A DNA stretch of 64,000 nt. Source: Alphaproteobacteria bacterium UBA4588. Its GTDB lineage: Bacteria > Pseudomonadota > Alphaproteobacteria > Rhodobacterales > Rhodobacteraceae. The notes under the pieces were generated by a model. It was not told the DNA's origin and searched no databases. It worked only from the letters and a program-made list of their open reading frames with translations. Positions 20,551 to 29,940 of this stretch are shown here, in pieces. Every line of letters begins with the position of its first letter. Within the stretch, counting starts at the first letter, position 1. The position numbers and the translations under genes were made by a program. The DNA lies in assembly GCA_905182195.1 (NCBI GenBank), contig CAJJAW010000001.1, positions 62,001 through 126,000 on the forward strand, written 5' to 3'.

Positions 20551-21321
20551 ATGCTGCTCGCAATAGATTGCGGAAACACAAATACAGTTTTTTCCATATG
20601 GGACGGGAATCAATTCATTTCGAATTGGAGGATTGCAACTTCCCATAAGCGTACGGCTGATCAATATTACGTTTGGTTGAAAACGCTTATGTCGCTCGAC
20701 GGTATAGAATATGAGATTGACGAGATGGTCATTTCATCAACTGTGCCGCGGGTGGTGTTTAATCTTAGGGTCTTAGCCGATAAGTATTTTGGCACTCGAC
20801 CCTTGGTGGTTGGGCGGTCTGATTGTCGCCTGCCTATTTCGGTGCGTGTCGATGCGGGCGCTGCTGTTGGACCAGATCGCTTGGTTAATACTGTGGCAGG
20901 GTTTGATCTGTGCGGCGGTGATCTTATTATTGTGGACTTTGGTACCGCAACCACATTTGACGTGGTTGATAGTGATGGTGCCTATATTGGTGGCTGCATT
21001 GCGCCTGGTGTAAATTTGAGTTTGGAGGCCTTGCACCAAGCGGCGGCGGCCCTGCCACATGTCGACATCACTATACCACAAAGTGTGATTGGTAAAAATA
21101 CTGTGGCCTGTATGCAATCGGGTATATTCTGGGGCTATGTGGGGCTTGTCCGCGAGATCTGTGACCGCATAAAATCCGAACATGCCCGTCCTATGAAAGT
21201 TATATCAACGGGTGGCCTCGCCCCACTGTTTCAACAATCAGTACATCTGTTTGATACGTTCGAAGATGAGCTAACAATGCACGGTTTGACCGTGATCCAC
21301 AAATTTAACAAGGATATTTGA
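20551..21321 (+). CDS. coaX: Type III pantothenate kinase
   Basis: CoaX phosphorylates pantothenate with ATP in the first step of coenzyme A synthesis. The 256-residue protein has the ASKHA-fold features of the family: LLAIDCGNTNT at residues 2-12 with Asp6, AGAAVGPDRLVNT with the pantothenate-contacting Gly-Pro-Asp-Arg, and the second phosphate motif VDFGTATTFDVV. Further conserved GGCIAPG and ISTGGLAPL are present. It follows birA after 11 bases, and its TGA overlaps the rnj ATG. Confidence 0.95.
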   Translation: MLLAIDCGNTNTVFSIWDGNQFISNWRIATSHKRTADQYYVWLKTLMSLDGIEYEIDEMVISSTVPRVVFNLRVLADKYFGTRPLVVGRSDCRLPISVRVDAGAAVGPDRLVNTVAGFDLCGGDLIIVDFGTATTFDVVDSDGAYIGGCIAPGVNLSLEALHQAAAALPHVDITIPQSVIGKNTVACMQSGIFWGYVGLVREICDRIKSEHARPMKVISTGGLAPLFQQSVHLFDTFEDELTMHGLTVIHKFNKDI

Positions 21322-22985
21322 TGAGCCAAAATCGTTTGATGTACCTCCCCCTCGGTGGTGCTGGTGAAGTGGGAATGAACTGTTATGTCTATGGCTACGG
21401 GCCTCGAGATAAAGAGCGATTGATAGTCGTTGACTTGGGAGTCACATTTCCAGATATGGATGGATCCCCAGGTGTAGATTTGATTATCCCTGATGTTGCA
21501 TGGCTCGAAGCACGCAAAGAGCGAATTGATGGGGTGTTTATCACCCATGCCCATGAAGACCATGTTGGTGCTGTTGGTCATACCTTTAAAAAGCTAGGTG
21601 CTCCAATATATGCGCGGGCCTTTACGGCAAATATAGCGCGACGCAAGCTTGAAGAGCATGGTGTGGCTGGAAATGCAGTTACTGTGATGGGCGCTTGGCC
21701 TGATCAAGTTACGCTTGGACCTTTCAAAGTTGGATTTTTGCCAATAAGCCACTCAATTCCTGAAAGCTCAGGTTTAGTCATAGACACGCCTGACGGTCGC
21801 ATCGTCCACACGGGTGATTTCAAACTCGACAAAATTCCACTTGTAGGTGAGGGTTGGGATCCGGTCATGTGGGGTGAAATTGCCAAACCAGGCGTTAAAG
21901 CTTTGGTTTGTGACAGTACAAATGTGTTTTCACTGTCTCCTGGCCGATCTGAATCTACCTTGGCTGACAGCATCACCAAATTGGTATCCTCAGCTAATCA
22001 ATTAGTGATTGCGACTACGTTTGCTAGCAACGTAGCGCGAGTTAAAACTTTGGCTGAAGCTGGTCGCAGAGCAGGGCGTTCAATTTGTTTGATGGGTCGT
22101 GCCATGAATAAAATGGTAGAAGCCTCACTTGAGACAGGTGTGTTGTCTGATTTTCCACCAGTTGTCAGTCCTGAAGAAGCTCTGGATGTTCCGCGAGCCA
22201 ACCTGATGTTCTTGGTTACTGGCAGCCAAGGAGAGCGCCGTGCTGCCTCTGCTCAATTGGCCAACGGTAAATATCGTGGGCATAAATTGAAGGAAGGTGA
22301 CCTATTTCTATTTTCCTCTAAAACCATTCCAGGAAATGAACGTGGTGTTATTAAAATCATCAACCAACTCTCTGAAATTGGGGTGGATGTTGTGGATGAC
22401 GACAGTGGTGCATATCATGTATCGGGCCATGCCAACCGCCCAGACCTTGAGGTGATGCATGCTTTGATGCAGCCACAAATTCTGATCCCAATGCATGGTG
22501 AGCATCGCCATTTGCGCGCCCACGCTAATTTGGGAAAAGCTAAGGGCTTGGCCTCGGTAGTGGCTGTAAATGGGATGGTGATCAATCTTTCTGGAAATGC
22601 GCCCAAGGTGGAGGAGTTTGTTGAAACGGGTAGGACCTATATTGATGGATCTGTGCAGATTGGAGCTTTGGATGGAGTTGTGCGCGATCGTATCCGTATG
22701 GCGCTGAACGGGCATATAATGGTCAGTGTGATTTTGGACGATGATGGACCATTAGGAGAGCCTTGGTGTGAAATTAAAGGCCTGCCGGAGATAGGTAATA
22801 GCCGCGCTGGTTTGACAGAAATTTTAGAAGAAGATCTGAACCAATTCATGATGCGTGCAGGTCGTAAAACATTGAACGATGATAAGAAACTGGAAGATGA
22901 GCTGCGGCGTATTGCACGTCATTCGGCACATTCTGAGATTGGTAAAAAACCAGAAGTAACTGTGGTTATCAGCCGTCTGTCATAA
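21321..22985 (+). CDS. rnj: Ribonuclease J
   Basis: RNase J is a metallo-beta-lactamase/beta-CASP ribonuclease with endo- and 5'-3' exonuclease activity in mRNA decay and rRNA maturation. The 554-residue protein has the zinc motif HAHEDH at residues 76-81, further metal-ligand blocks (PISHSIPES, VHTGDFKLD) and beta-CASP motifs (TGSQGERRAASAQLA, SSKTIPGNE, PMHGEHRHLRAHANL). The ATG at 21321 is chosen because it overlaps the coaX stop; an in-frame TTG sits one codon upstream. The gene order nuo-birA-coaX-rnj is one I recall from Rhodobacterales. The hairpin at 23035-23060 follows it. Confidence 0.95.
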   Translation: MSQNRLMYLPLGGAGEVGMNCYVYGYGPRDKERLIVVDLGVTFPDMDGSPGVDLIIPDVAWLEARKERIDGVFITHAHEDHVGAVGHTFKKLGAPIYARAFTANIARRKLEEHGVAGNAVTVMGAWPDQVTLGPFKVGFLPISHSIPESSGLVIDTPDGRIVHTGDFKLDKIPLVGEGWDPVMWGEIAKPGVKALVCDSTNVFSLSPGRSESTLADSITKLVSSANQLVIATTFASNVARVKTLAEAGRRAGRSICLMGRAMNKMVEASLETGVLSDFPPVVSPEEALDVPRANLMFLVTGSQGERRAASAQLANGKYRGHKLKEGDLFLFSSKTIPGNERGVIKIINQLSEIGVDVVDDDSGAYHVSGHANRPDLEVMHALMQPQILIPMHGEHRHLRAHANLGKAKGLASVVAVNGMVINLSGNAPKVEEFVETGRTYIDGSVQIGALDGVVRDRIRMALNGHIMVSVILDDDGPLGEPWCEIKGLPEIGNSRAGLTEILEEDLNQFMMRAGRKTLNDDKKLEDELRRIARHSAHSEIGKKPEVTVVISRLS

Positions 22986-23034
22986 CTTTAAAAAATTATA
23001 CAGACTGATTAAGATACCTCTCTAAAAATCTTCA

Positions 23035-23060
23035 CCCCCGACTACTCGAGCAGTCGGGGG
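23035..23060. terminator. Strong hairpin between convergent rnj and helicase genes
   Basis: A perfect 9-bp stem (CCCCCGACT at 23035-23043, AGTCGGGGG at 23052-23060) closes an 8-base loop between two convergent genes. Read on the minus strand it is followed by a short T-run (GATTTTTA), so it may serve as an intrinsic terminator for the helicase transcript. On the plus strand no U-tract follows, so there it may act as a 3' stabiliser or need Rho. Confidence 0.75.
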
Positions 23061-23213
23061 CGCTGTATGGGCTGAAACCATGCAGTTTAAGTACTAGCCT
23101 ATCCATTTGATAATAAAGTATCATTGGTGCTTTGGGGTTTGCCAATAAACTCCGTAAAAAGCCCTGCCTATTCATTAAGAATGCGCAGACATTAAATCTT
23201 ACAGTTACGGTAA

Positions 23214-24830
23214 TTAAATCTCATTTGTGTCCTCGACGTTTGTGTGCCCATGCCCCAGATCAACGGCTAAATCTTTTATAGTTACAATAGGGTCTGGCAT
23301 CTCATCACCCTCTATGCTGTTGTTCTCAGAGATTAGTGTTTTGCCTTCGGATATCAAACGTTCTGTAAAACTCTGCACAATAAAATTTGGCATATCTTCA
23401 TCTAGAACGGCGTGTCTACGATTGTTGCGGTTATTATTTTCTTTACCACGTCCTCTACCGTCACGCTGATTTGCTGATGGCTCGCGCTCTTGAACTTTAG
23501 TCTTTGGCTGTCCATCAATGACAGAGCCAACTGGTATAAGTGTTGAAACTTTTACAGGCTCTGCTATCATTTTAGAAGATTTTTGTGACTTTTGTTCCAC
23601 CTCTGGTTTCTTGTTTCGCCCACCGCGGGTACGCTTAACAATTGGTTTTTCTACTTCTTCAGCTGATGGCGTAGTTTTAGTTGCCATAGCATGTTCCATT
23701 CGTGGAACTTCTATTTTCACCAAACGTTCAATGTCTGCAAAATTTTTGTCGTCACGTGGTGTGCAAATCATCATTGCTGTGCCAAGTTTGCCCGCGCGGC
23801 CTGTGCGGCCGATGCGATGAACATAATCCTCAGCATGGCTGGGCACATCGTAGTTGAACACATGGCTCACATTGGGCACATCCAAACCACGCGCCGCTAC
23901 ATCAGAAGCTACCAAGAACCGGAGAGCGCCAGAACGGAAGTTATCTAATGTTTCCATGCGCTTTGACTGCTCTAGATCTCCGTGAATTGGAGCGGCATCA
24001 AGGCCATATTTTTGCATTGACTTAGCTACCACATCTACATCCATCTTGCGATTGCAGAAGATGATTGCATTGGTGCATTTTTTGGCTTCACTCTCTATTA
24101 TTCCACGCAACAATGCACGTTTTTCGGTACCTTCGCGGTCCTTTCGGCTAGCTTTGAACATCACCACAGATTGTGTGATGGTCTCAGAAGTAGAAGCGGC
24201 GCGTGCGACTTCAACCTTTGCTGGAGAGGAAAGAAAAGTATTTGTTATGCGTTCAATTTCTGGCGCCATTGTAGCACTGAAAAACAACGTCTGGCGTGTA
24301 AAGGGCGTTAGGCTAAAAATTCGTTCAATGTCTGGAATGAAGCCCATATCAAGCATTCTGTCGGCCTCATCTACCACCATGATCTGAACACCTGTCAGAA
24401 GAAGCTTGCCTCGTTCAAAATGGTCCAACAGGCGGCCCGGTGTGGCAATCAAAACGTCAACGCCACGATCAATTAGTTTATCTTGTTCTTTAAAACTCAC
24501 ACCACCGATTAACAGTGCTTTTGTCAGCTTACTGTATTTTGTATAGGTGTCAAAATTCTCGGCAACTTGGGCTGCCAGTTCTCGTGTCGGACAAAGCACC
24601 AAGCTGCGTGGCATGCGAGCGCGGGCTCGTCCGCGGTCCAACAGTGTTATCATTGGTAATGTGAAGCTTGCAGTTTTCCCCGTTCCAGTTTGGGCTATCC
24701 CCAAAACATCTTTACCTTCGAGGGTGGGAGGGATGGCTCCAGCCTGAATTGGGGTGGGTGTTTCATAGCCGGCGTCGGCAATGGCTTTTAGGACTTTGGT
24801 ATCCAGATTTAGGTCAGTAAATTTTATCAT
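23214..24830 (-). CDS. DEAD-box ATP-dependent RNA helicase
   Basis: This 538-residue RNA helicase unwinds RNA duplexes using ATP, for example in ribosome assembly or cold adaptation. Conserved motifs are the Q motif (TPIQ), motif I AQTGTGKT (46-53), Ia PTRELAAQ, motif II DEAD (154-157), motif III SAT (185-187), and motif VI HRIGRTGRAG. After the two RecA-like domains (ending near residue 375) comes a roughly 160-residue tail rich in Lys, Arg, Glu and Asn, with an RNN-type basic patch. Such tails bind RNA. The architecture is closest to the RhlE group, but I would not fix a gene name. It converges on rnj. Confidence 0.93.
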   Translation of the reverse strand: MIKFTDLNLDTKVLKAIADAGYETPTPIQAGAIPPTLEGKDVLGIAQTGTGKTASFTLPMITLLDRGRARARMPRSLVLCPTRELAAQVAENFDTYTKYSKLTKALLIGGVSFKEQDKLIDRGVDVLIATPGRLLDHFERGKLLLTGVQIMVVDEADRMLDMGFIPDIERIFSLTPFTRQTLFFSATMAPEIERITNTFLSSPAKVEVARAASTSETITQSVVMFKASRKDREGTEKRALLRGIIESEAKKCTNAIIFCNRKMDVDVVAKSMQKYGLDAAPIHGDLEQSKRMETLDNFRSGALRFLVASDVAARGLDVPNVSHVFNYDVPSHAEDYVHRIGRTGRAGKLGTAMMICTPRDDKNFADIERLVKIEVPRMEHAMATKTTPSAEEVEKPIVKRTRGGRNKKPEVEQKSQKSSKMIAEPVKVSTLIPVGSVIDGQPKTKVQEREPSANQRDGRGRGKENNNRNNRRHAVLDEDMPNFIVQSFTERLISEGKTLISENNSIEGDEMPDPIVTIKDLAVDLGHGHTNVEDTNEI

Positions 24831-25032
24831 GTATGTCCAATGAGATTAGCCGTTACATTTTTTTAGCGGCAAGTGTCGGACGCATGTCAACCGCGCCCAT
24901 CGGTCTGTTGGTCAGGTACCAACGAGATCGGTATAAGAGGTAATGATCTTTAGGTCAAACCCGCATGGTAGCAATCGATTTCTAGGCCTGTGTGGCCAGG
25001 GCATTGCGCTGAGATTTCGAACATAGCTATGT

Positions 25033-26631
25033 TTAAATCATCATTTCTTTTGTAGCATTTAGAGTTACGTCAGGGTAGTCGCGTACAACTCGGTCGATAT
25101 CCCATTGCAGCCGAGTCAAAAAGACCATGTCACCGTCATTGTCGATTGCCATGTGTTGTTTGTTACTTTGAGCAAAGGCGTCCATTTCATACTGATTACC
25201 AGATACCCAGCGGGCAGAGGTGAACTGGCTTTGCTCCATATGTACCGGTAGGCCATATTCTAATTCAATTCTACTAGCCAAAACTTCAAATTGCAATGCA
25301 CCTACAACGCCCACAATAAAGCCTGAGCCAATCATAGGTTTAAAAACCTTGGCCGCGCCTTCCTCTGAAAATTGCATCAAGGCCTTTTCGAGGTGTTTGG
25401 CTTTGAGAGGGTCTCCTGCACGTACCGTTTGCAGTAACTCAGGCGCAAAACTCGGGATCCCCGTCACACGAAGTACTTCCCCTTCCGTTAGTGTGTCACC
25501 AATGCGCAGCTGCCCATGATTTGGGATACCAATGATATCACCGGCCCAGGCTTCCTCAGCAAGTTCACGGTCTGCTGCCAAAAATAACACAGGATTTGTA
25601 ACTGACATTTGTTTTTTGCTGCGGACATGGGTTAATTTCATGCCACGTTTAAAATGGCCTGAGGCAATCCGTAAAAAGGCAACGCGATCTCTGTGCTTGG
25701 GATCCATGTTAGCCTGTACCTTGAATACAAAACCAGCAACTTTAATTTCTTCTGGCGCAATATAACGTGGCTCTGCTTTTTGTGGTTGGGGTTCGGGGCC
25801 AAAATCAGCAATTCCTTGCATCAACTCTTGTACGCCAAAGGAGTTGATAGCTGAGCCAAACCAAATTGGTGTCATTGTTCCGTCGAGTAGGGCTTGCTGG
25901 TTGAGCTTTGGTAGCAATTCAAGAGCTATCTCAATTTCTTCTAAAAATATTGACAACAAATCTGCAGGCACATGCTGTGATAGGGCGGGGTCATCCAAAC
26001 CTTTTATTTTTATAGATTCAGAAATTTTATTGCGGTCTGCGCTGTCCATCAATTCAAGCCGGTCACGCAGTATATCATAGGTACCAATAAAATCGCGGCC
26101 CCGACCAATGGGCCAGCTAGCTGGGCTTACATCAATAGCTAAGCTTTCTTGAATTTCATCAATAATATCAAATGTATCACGACTTTCTCTGTCCATTTTA
26201 TTACAAAATGTCAGGATAGGCAGGTCCCGCATCCGGCATACTTCATAGAGTTTTTGTGTTTGGCTTTCAACTCCCTTGGCTCCATCAATGACCATAACAG
26301 CTGCATCTACCGCAGTGAGGGTACGATATGTGTCTTCTGAGAAGTCAGAGTGACCGGGTGTGTCTACGAGGTTAAACCGATAATCTTTAAAGTCAAAAGA
26401 CATCGCTGATGCCGACACAGATATACCACGCTCTTGCTCCATTTTCATGAAGTCCGATCGGGTTCGTCGCGCTTCGCCTTTGGCCCGCACCTGGCCTGCC
26501 ATTTGGATCGCGCCGCCATAGAGAAGAAATTTTTCTGTTAACGTAGTTTTGCCTGCGTCGGGGTGACTTATGATTGCAAAAGTACGCCGACGAGCAATTT
26601 CGGACGGAAGTGTTGATCGGTTTTCTAACAT
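25033..26631 (-). CDS. prfC: Peptide chain release factor 3
   Basis: RF3 is a GTPase that recycles RF1/RF2 from the ribosome after termination. From the ATG at 26631 the protein is 532 residues, almost the E. coli length (529). GTPase motifs are SHPDAGKTTLTEK (G1), a conserved RGISVSASAMSF switch region, VDTPGHSDFSEDT (G3) and FCNKMDRE (G4). Domains II and III follow. The frame is open upstream to a GTG at 26703, which would add 24 residues not seen in the family. No strong Shine-Dalgarno is visible before either start. Confidence 0.95.
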   Translation of the reverse strand: MLENRSTLPSEIARRRTFAIISHPDAGKTTLTEKFLLYGGAIQMAGQVRAKGEARRTRSDFMKMEQERGISVSASAMSFDFKDYRFNLVDTPGHSDFSEDTYRTLTAVDAAVMVIDGAKGVESQTQKLYEVCRMRDLPILTFCNKMDRESRDTFDIIDEIQESLAIDVSPASWPIGRGRDFIGTYDILRDRLELMDSADRNKISESIKIKGLDDPALSQHVPADLLSIFLEEIEIALELLPKLNQQALLDGTMTPIWFGSAINSFGVQELMQGIADFGPEPQPQKAEPRYIAPEEIKVAGFVFKVQANMDPKHRDRVAFLRIASGHFKRGMKLTHVRSKKQMSVTNPVLFLAADRELAEEAWAGDIIGIPNHGQLRIGDTLTEGEVLRVTGIPSFAPELLQTVRAGDPLKAKHLEKALMQFSEEGAAKVFKPMIGSGFIVGVVGALQFEVLASRIELEYGLPVHMEQSQFTSARWVSGNQYEMDAFAQSNKQHMAIDNDGDMVFLTRLQWDIDRVVRDYPDVTLNATKEMMI

Positions 26632-26703
26632 GTGGGGCGTATAGGTTGGGATGAAGCTATTAGCAAGAAACCTAACCAGGAATTTTAGTGAGGAAATTTC
26701 CAC

Positions 26704-27169
26704 TTAAAACTGATATGAGGTTAAAGGCTCACGTTCAATTAATGCGCGGCGAGTGGACTTGGACTGAGCGATTAAACAGCGCTCATGCTCTGGTTGAATT
26801 AGCGAACATTAGGCTAAGTTAGTGCAACATAATTACGAAAGTAAGAGTCAAGCCCTCGCCAACCCAATTGATAGTTTGGAATCTTATAAAATTTGAATAA
26901 CTTCACTAGTTTGCCATATTTATAAAGCCATTTGCATTGCGTTCTGTTGCTAATAGGCCATATGTATTCGGAATGTTTGACAATGTATTTTTATACCAAA
27001 GTATTAAAGCATTATCAAAAGACGTCAGTTTGTAAATTTATGATTTATATAGAGACATATCTATATTGTATGGGTTAATATATTTTTATGTCTAACTGTT
27101 TTCACCCGGATGTTGCTGACCGTTTGATTTTAGTAGTAGCTATAAATGAAGTGGAAGGGTTTATAGAAA
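26704..27169. other. AT-rich intergenic stretch without a recognisable gene
   Basis: These 466 bases separate the divergent prfC and SDR genes. They are clearly AT-richer than the flanking genes, especially 26890-27110. No reading frame of credible length or codon use, no tRNA-like fold and no terminator hairpin was found. Promoters for both flanking genes must lie here, but several TATAAA-like sequences make a single assignment unsafe. Confidence 0.6.
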
Positions 27170-27948
27170 ATGGATATGGGGATTTCTGGTAAAAAAGCCG
27201 TTATTTGTGCATCTTCAAAGGGGTTGGGGCGCGGTTGTGCTGAAGCTTTGGCCGCTGAAGGTGTTAATTTGGTTATCAATGGGCGTAATCCGGAGGTGCT
27301 TGAAGTTACTGCAGAGGAAATTCGTGCAGCGTATGGCGTAGATGTCAGAACAGTGACTTGTGATGTCACTACACCCGAGGGTCAGTCGCTAATTCTCGAA
27401 AGAACTGGCCAAGTGGATATTTTAGTTACCAATGCTGGTGGACCGCCTCCTGGCAATTGGTCTGATTGGGATAGGGATGATTTTATTACTGCCCTAGATG
27501 CTAATATGTTAACCCCAATTGCGTTAATGAAAGCCTGTTTACCGGGCATGATGTCAATCGGCTGGGGCAGGGTTGTGAATATAACCAGCCAATCTGTAAA
27601 AGCTCCAATCGCAGTTTTGGGTCTTTCCAATGCTGCGCGTACAGGCCTAACAGGCTACGTTGCTGGCACGGCTCGTCAAGTAGCATACAAGGGCGTGACA
27701 ATTAACAATTTACTGCCCGGAATTCATGCAACGGATAGGGCAGTTTCTTTGGATAATGGAGTTATGCAGGAACAGGGCATCTCTATGGAGCAGGCTCAAA
27801 AGCAACGACAATCTTTTATCCCTGCGGGGCGTTACGGCACTGCTGAGGAGTTTGGGGCCGCTTGTGCTTTTTTATGTTCACACACGCGGGCTATATCGTT
27901 GGGCAGAACATTTTATTAGATGGTGGTGGTACCAACTCTACAATTTAG
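27170..27948 (+). pseudogene. SDR-family oxidoreductase, frameshifted near its C-terminus
   Basis: The first 237 codons encode a short-chain dehydrogenase/reductase with the cofactor motif CASSKGLGRG (near residues 13-22) and NAGG. At 27881-27885 the frame breaks: the original frame stops at 27919 after an unlikely tail (HTRAISLGRTFY), while the frame shifted by one base continues as AGYIVGQNILLDGGGTNSTI, the normal C-terminus of such enzymes, to a TAG at 27946-27948. One base is missing in CACAC. The usual catalytic Tyr-x3-Lys is not present; the corresponding segment reads LSNAARTG, as in a subset of FabG-like SDRs. A sequence error or a recent mutation are both possible. The substrate is unknown. 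Confidence 0.8.
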
Positions 27949-28067
27949 CAGAGCAGTTTTTTCAGAGTCTAGCCCTAGGAAGCAGATGCCGTTGATGCGA
28001 ACTGTTGCTAATTGCTCCTGTGGGATTTAGATACACTAGAGTTTTTTTGTAAGTTAGGCGCGTTCTT

Positions 28068-29144
28068 TTGTCGAAACCAAGACTTGAAATTCGAAATGTG
28101 TCGCGTCAGTTTGATGTGAGTATGGCAGCAGATAATGTTTCTTTAAGCTTACAGTCTGGGCAGGTGACCTGTTTGTTGGGACCATCTGGGTGTGGGAAAT
28201 CAACCACGCTGCGGATCGTGGCTGGCGTAGAGCGTCAAGATAGCGGCGAGATCTATGTTGATGGTGGACTAGTCTGCGATGGAACCCGCAGTTTGCCGCC
28301 TGAGGACCGCAATATTGGAATGATGTTTCAAGATTTTGCACTATTTCCACATTTATCAGTTTTAGAAAATGTGGCTTTTGGTTTGAGTGGCGCCAAATCA
28401 GCGCGCAAAATCCGTGCGCAGGAGATGCTTGGGCGGGTTGATCTAGCCGGATACAGCGCAAAAATGCCCCATGAATTATCTGGTGGAGAGCAACAGCGGG
28501 TGGCTTTAGCGCGCGCAGTAGCCCCGCGCCCAAAAATTATGCTGTTGGATGAACCTTTTTCAGGGCTTGATGACCGCCTACGTGATGGCGTCCGAGATGA
28601 AACTCTCCGTGTTCTGCGCGAGGATGGTGCCGCGGTTCTGATGGTGACGCATGACCCTTCAGAAGCTATGAAAATGGCGGATGAAATTGCCCTTATGCGT
28701 GGTGGTCAGATTGTACAAAAAGGAGCCCCCTATACAATTTACAATTCACCAACTGATCGAGACGCAGCAGCATTTTTTAGTGATATTAATGTTATGACTT
28801 GCAAAGTTAAAAGTTCATTGGCGCAAACCCCCTTTGGTAAGTTTTTTGCACCTGGGCATCCAGATGGAACGATCCTAGATATAGTTATCCGCCCGCAACA
28901 TATCCGCATTGATTTTGACCGAGCCGGCCAAGGCCCAACTCCCAGCGACGCGATGGGCCAAGCGGCAAGTGCCAATGTGCATCGTGCACGGTTTTTAGGG
29001 CAAAATTCTCTGGTAGATTTTAAACTGAGGGATGGGCCGTTTCTTACAGCATCGATTCCATCCGTATTTCTGCCAAAGGCAGGCACGCCATTTTGGCTTC
29101 TAGCTCCGCGTAAACATTGTTACGTGTTTCCAAGGCTTGCCTAG
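28068..29144 (+). CDS. ABC transporter ATP-binding protein, FbpC/PotA type (TTG start)
   Basis: The 358-residue protein has a complete nucleotide-binding domain: Walker A GPSGCGKST (38-46), Q-loop MFQDFALFPHLSV, signature LSGGEQQR (137-144), Walker B IMLLDE (157-162) and the H-loop MVTHDPSEAMK. A C-terminal region of about 110 residues with IVIRPQHIRIDF resembles a TOBE domain. This makes it an importer ATPase of the ferric-iron/polyamine/thiosulfate class. No permease or binding protein is nearby, so the substrate cannot be assigned. The start is TTG (28068), supported by the N-terminus MSKPRLEIRNVSRQF but not by a clear ribosome site. It ends 4 bases into the convergent regulator gene. Confidence 0.88.
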   Translation: MSKPRLEIRNVSRQFDVSMAADNVSLSLQSGQVTCLLGPSGCGKSTTLRIVAGVERQDSGEIYVDGGLVCDGTRSLPPEDRNIGMMFQDFALFPHLSVLENVAFGLSGAKSARKIRAQEMLGRVDLAGYSAKMPHELSGGEQQRVALARAVAPRPKIMLLDEPFSGLDDRLRDGVRDETLRVLREDGAAVLMVTHDPSEAMKMADEIALMRGGQIVQKGAPYTIYNSPTDRDAAAFFSDINVMTCKVKSSLAQTPFGKFFAPGHPDGTILDIVIRPQHIRIDFDRAGQGPTPSDAMGQAASANVHRARFLGQNSLVDFKLRDGPFLTASIPSVFLPKAGTPFWLLAPRKHCYVFPRLA

Positions 29145-29824
29145 TTTGAGGTGATTTTTGAGTTTCTAGCCTTATTCCAAGATAGGTAATCTACCAAAGT
29201 CTTTCCTGGTTCATCTACGAATGCCGCAGGCATTGCACCTACGCTATCAATTTGATCGATACGTAGGGTCACAAATTCACTTGCTGTCTCGCTCCAAGCT
29301 GCTAGCGTCCAAAGCCTACCCCAATAATCTAGCGCTAACGGCCGCAGCTTGTATACATCTCCTCTAAAGCTGATTTGCATTTTTTGTCGTGCCCTGATGG
29401 ATTGCCGTAGCTTCGGCATATATTGAAAGCCACGGGCGGCATCAGCAAAAGGGTAGGTGGCAAAAGACCACCCTGAAGCTGCTGCGCGGTCCTCGGGTAA
29501 GACCCCATCTATCCTGCTGGATAGGGCCTTGGCAGCATTGGCCAATTCGGTGTCATCGCTTTCACCTACCGCAGCCAATCCAAGATGTAGGGCTTCAAGC
29601 TCGGTTTTGGTCAGGTTTAATGCTGGAAGCGTATAGGCTGCTGTAATTTGATAGCCAACGCCTCGTTCACCGCGGATTGGAACACCCGATGCGGCCAATG
29701 TATCCATATCGCGGTACAACGTGCGCAGGGATACTCCCACGTGGGCTGCTAAATCGCAGGCGCGATAGAGATTTCCGTCGCGTATAATTTGTATCAGTGA
29801 GAAAAGCCTGTCTTTACGTGCCAT
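29141..29824 (-). CDS. HTH/WYL-domain transcriptional regulator (YafY type)
   Basis: This 227-residue regulator has an N-terminal winged helix (residues 1-60; RACDLAAHVGVSLRTLYRDMDTLAASGVPI) and a C-terminal WYL-like ligand domain (about 125-215; LRPLALDYWGRLWTLAAWSE). Proteins of this type often repress a neighbouring gene and themselves and respond to an unknown effector. The ATG lies directly next to a perfect inverted repeat (29825-29844), which also contains the -10 box of its best promoter, so autoregulation is likely. It converges on the orphan ABC ATPase gene and diverges from tatA, either of which could be a target; I cannot tell which. Confidence 0.9.
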   Translation of the reverse strand: MARKDRLFSLIQIIRDGNLYRACDLAAHVGVSLRTLYRDMDTLAASGVPIRGERGVGYQITAAYTLPALNLTKTELEALHLGLAAVGESDDTELANAAKALSSRIDGVLPEDRAAASGWSFATYPFADAARGFQYMPKLRQSIRARQKMQISFRGDVYKLRPLALDYWGRLWTLAAWSETASEFVTLRIDQIDSVGAMPAAFVDEPGKTLVDYLSWNKARNSKITSN

Positions 29825-29859
29825 ACTGACATAATAGTGTCAGTTGATATCCTCGGCAA
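29825..29859 (-). promoter_or_regulatory. Palindromic operator overlapping a leaderless promoter of the WYL regulator
   Basis: ACTGACA-6-TGTCAGT (29825-29844) is a perfect 7-bp-arm inverted repeat touching the regulator's start codon. On the minus strand it contains TATTAT (29831-29836), preceded at exactly 17 bases by TTGCCG (29854-29859). Transcription would then start at about the A of the ATG, giving a leaderless mRNA. Regulator binding to the repeat would block the promoter. Sequence-based inference. Confidence 0.65.
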
Positions 29860-29940
29860 TGGTAAAATACTCGGAACGTACTTTCTGCCAGGCTAGAACT
29901 GGCTTACAAGTAACAAACAGCTAATTTAAGGAGAGTTGAT

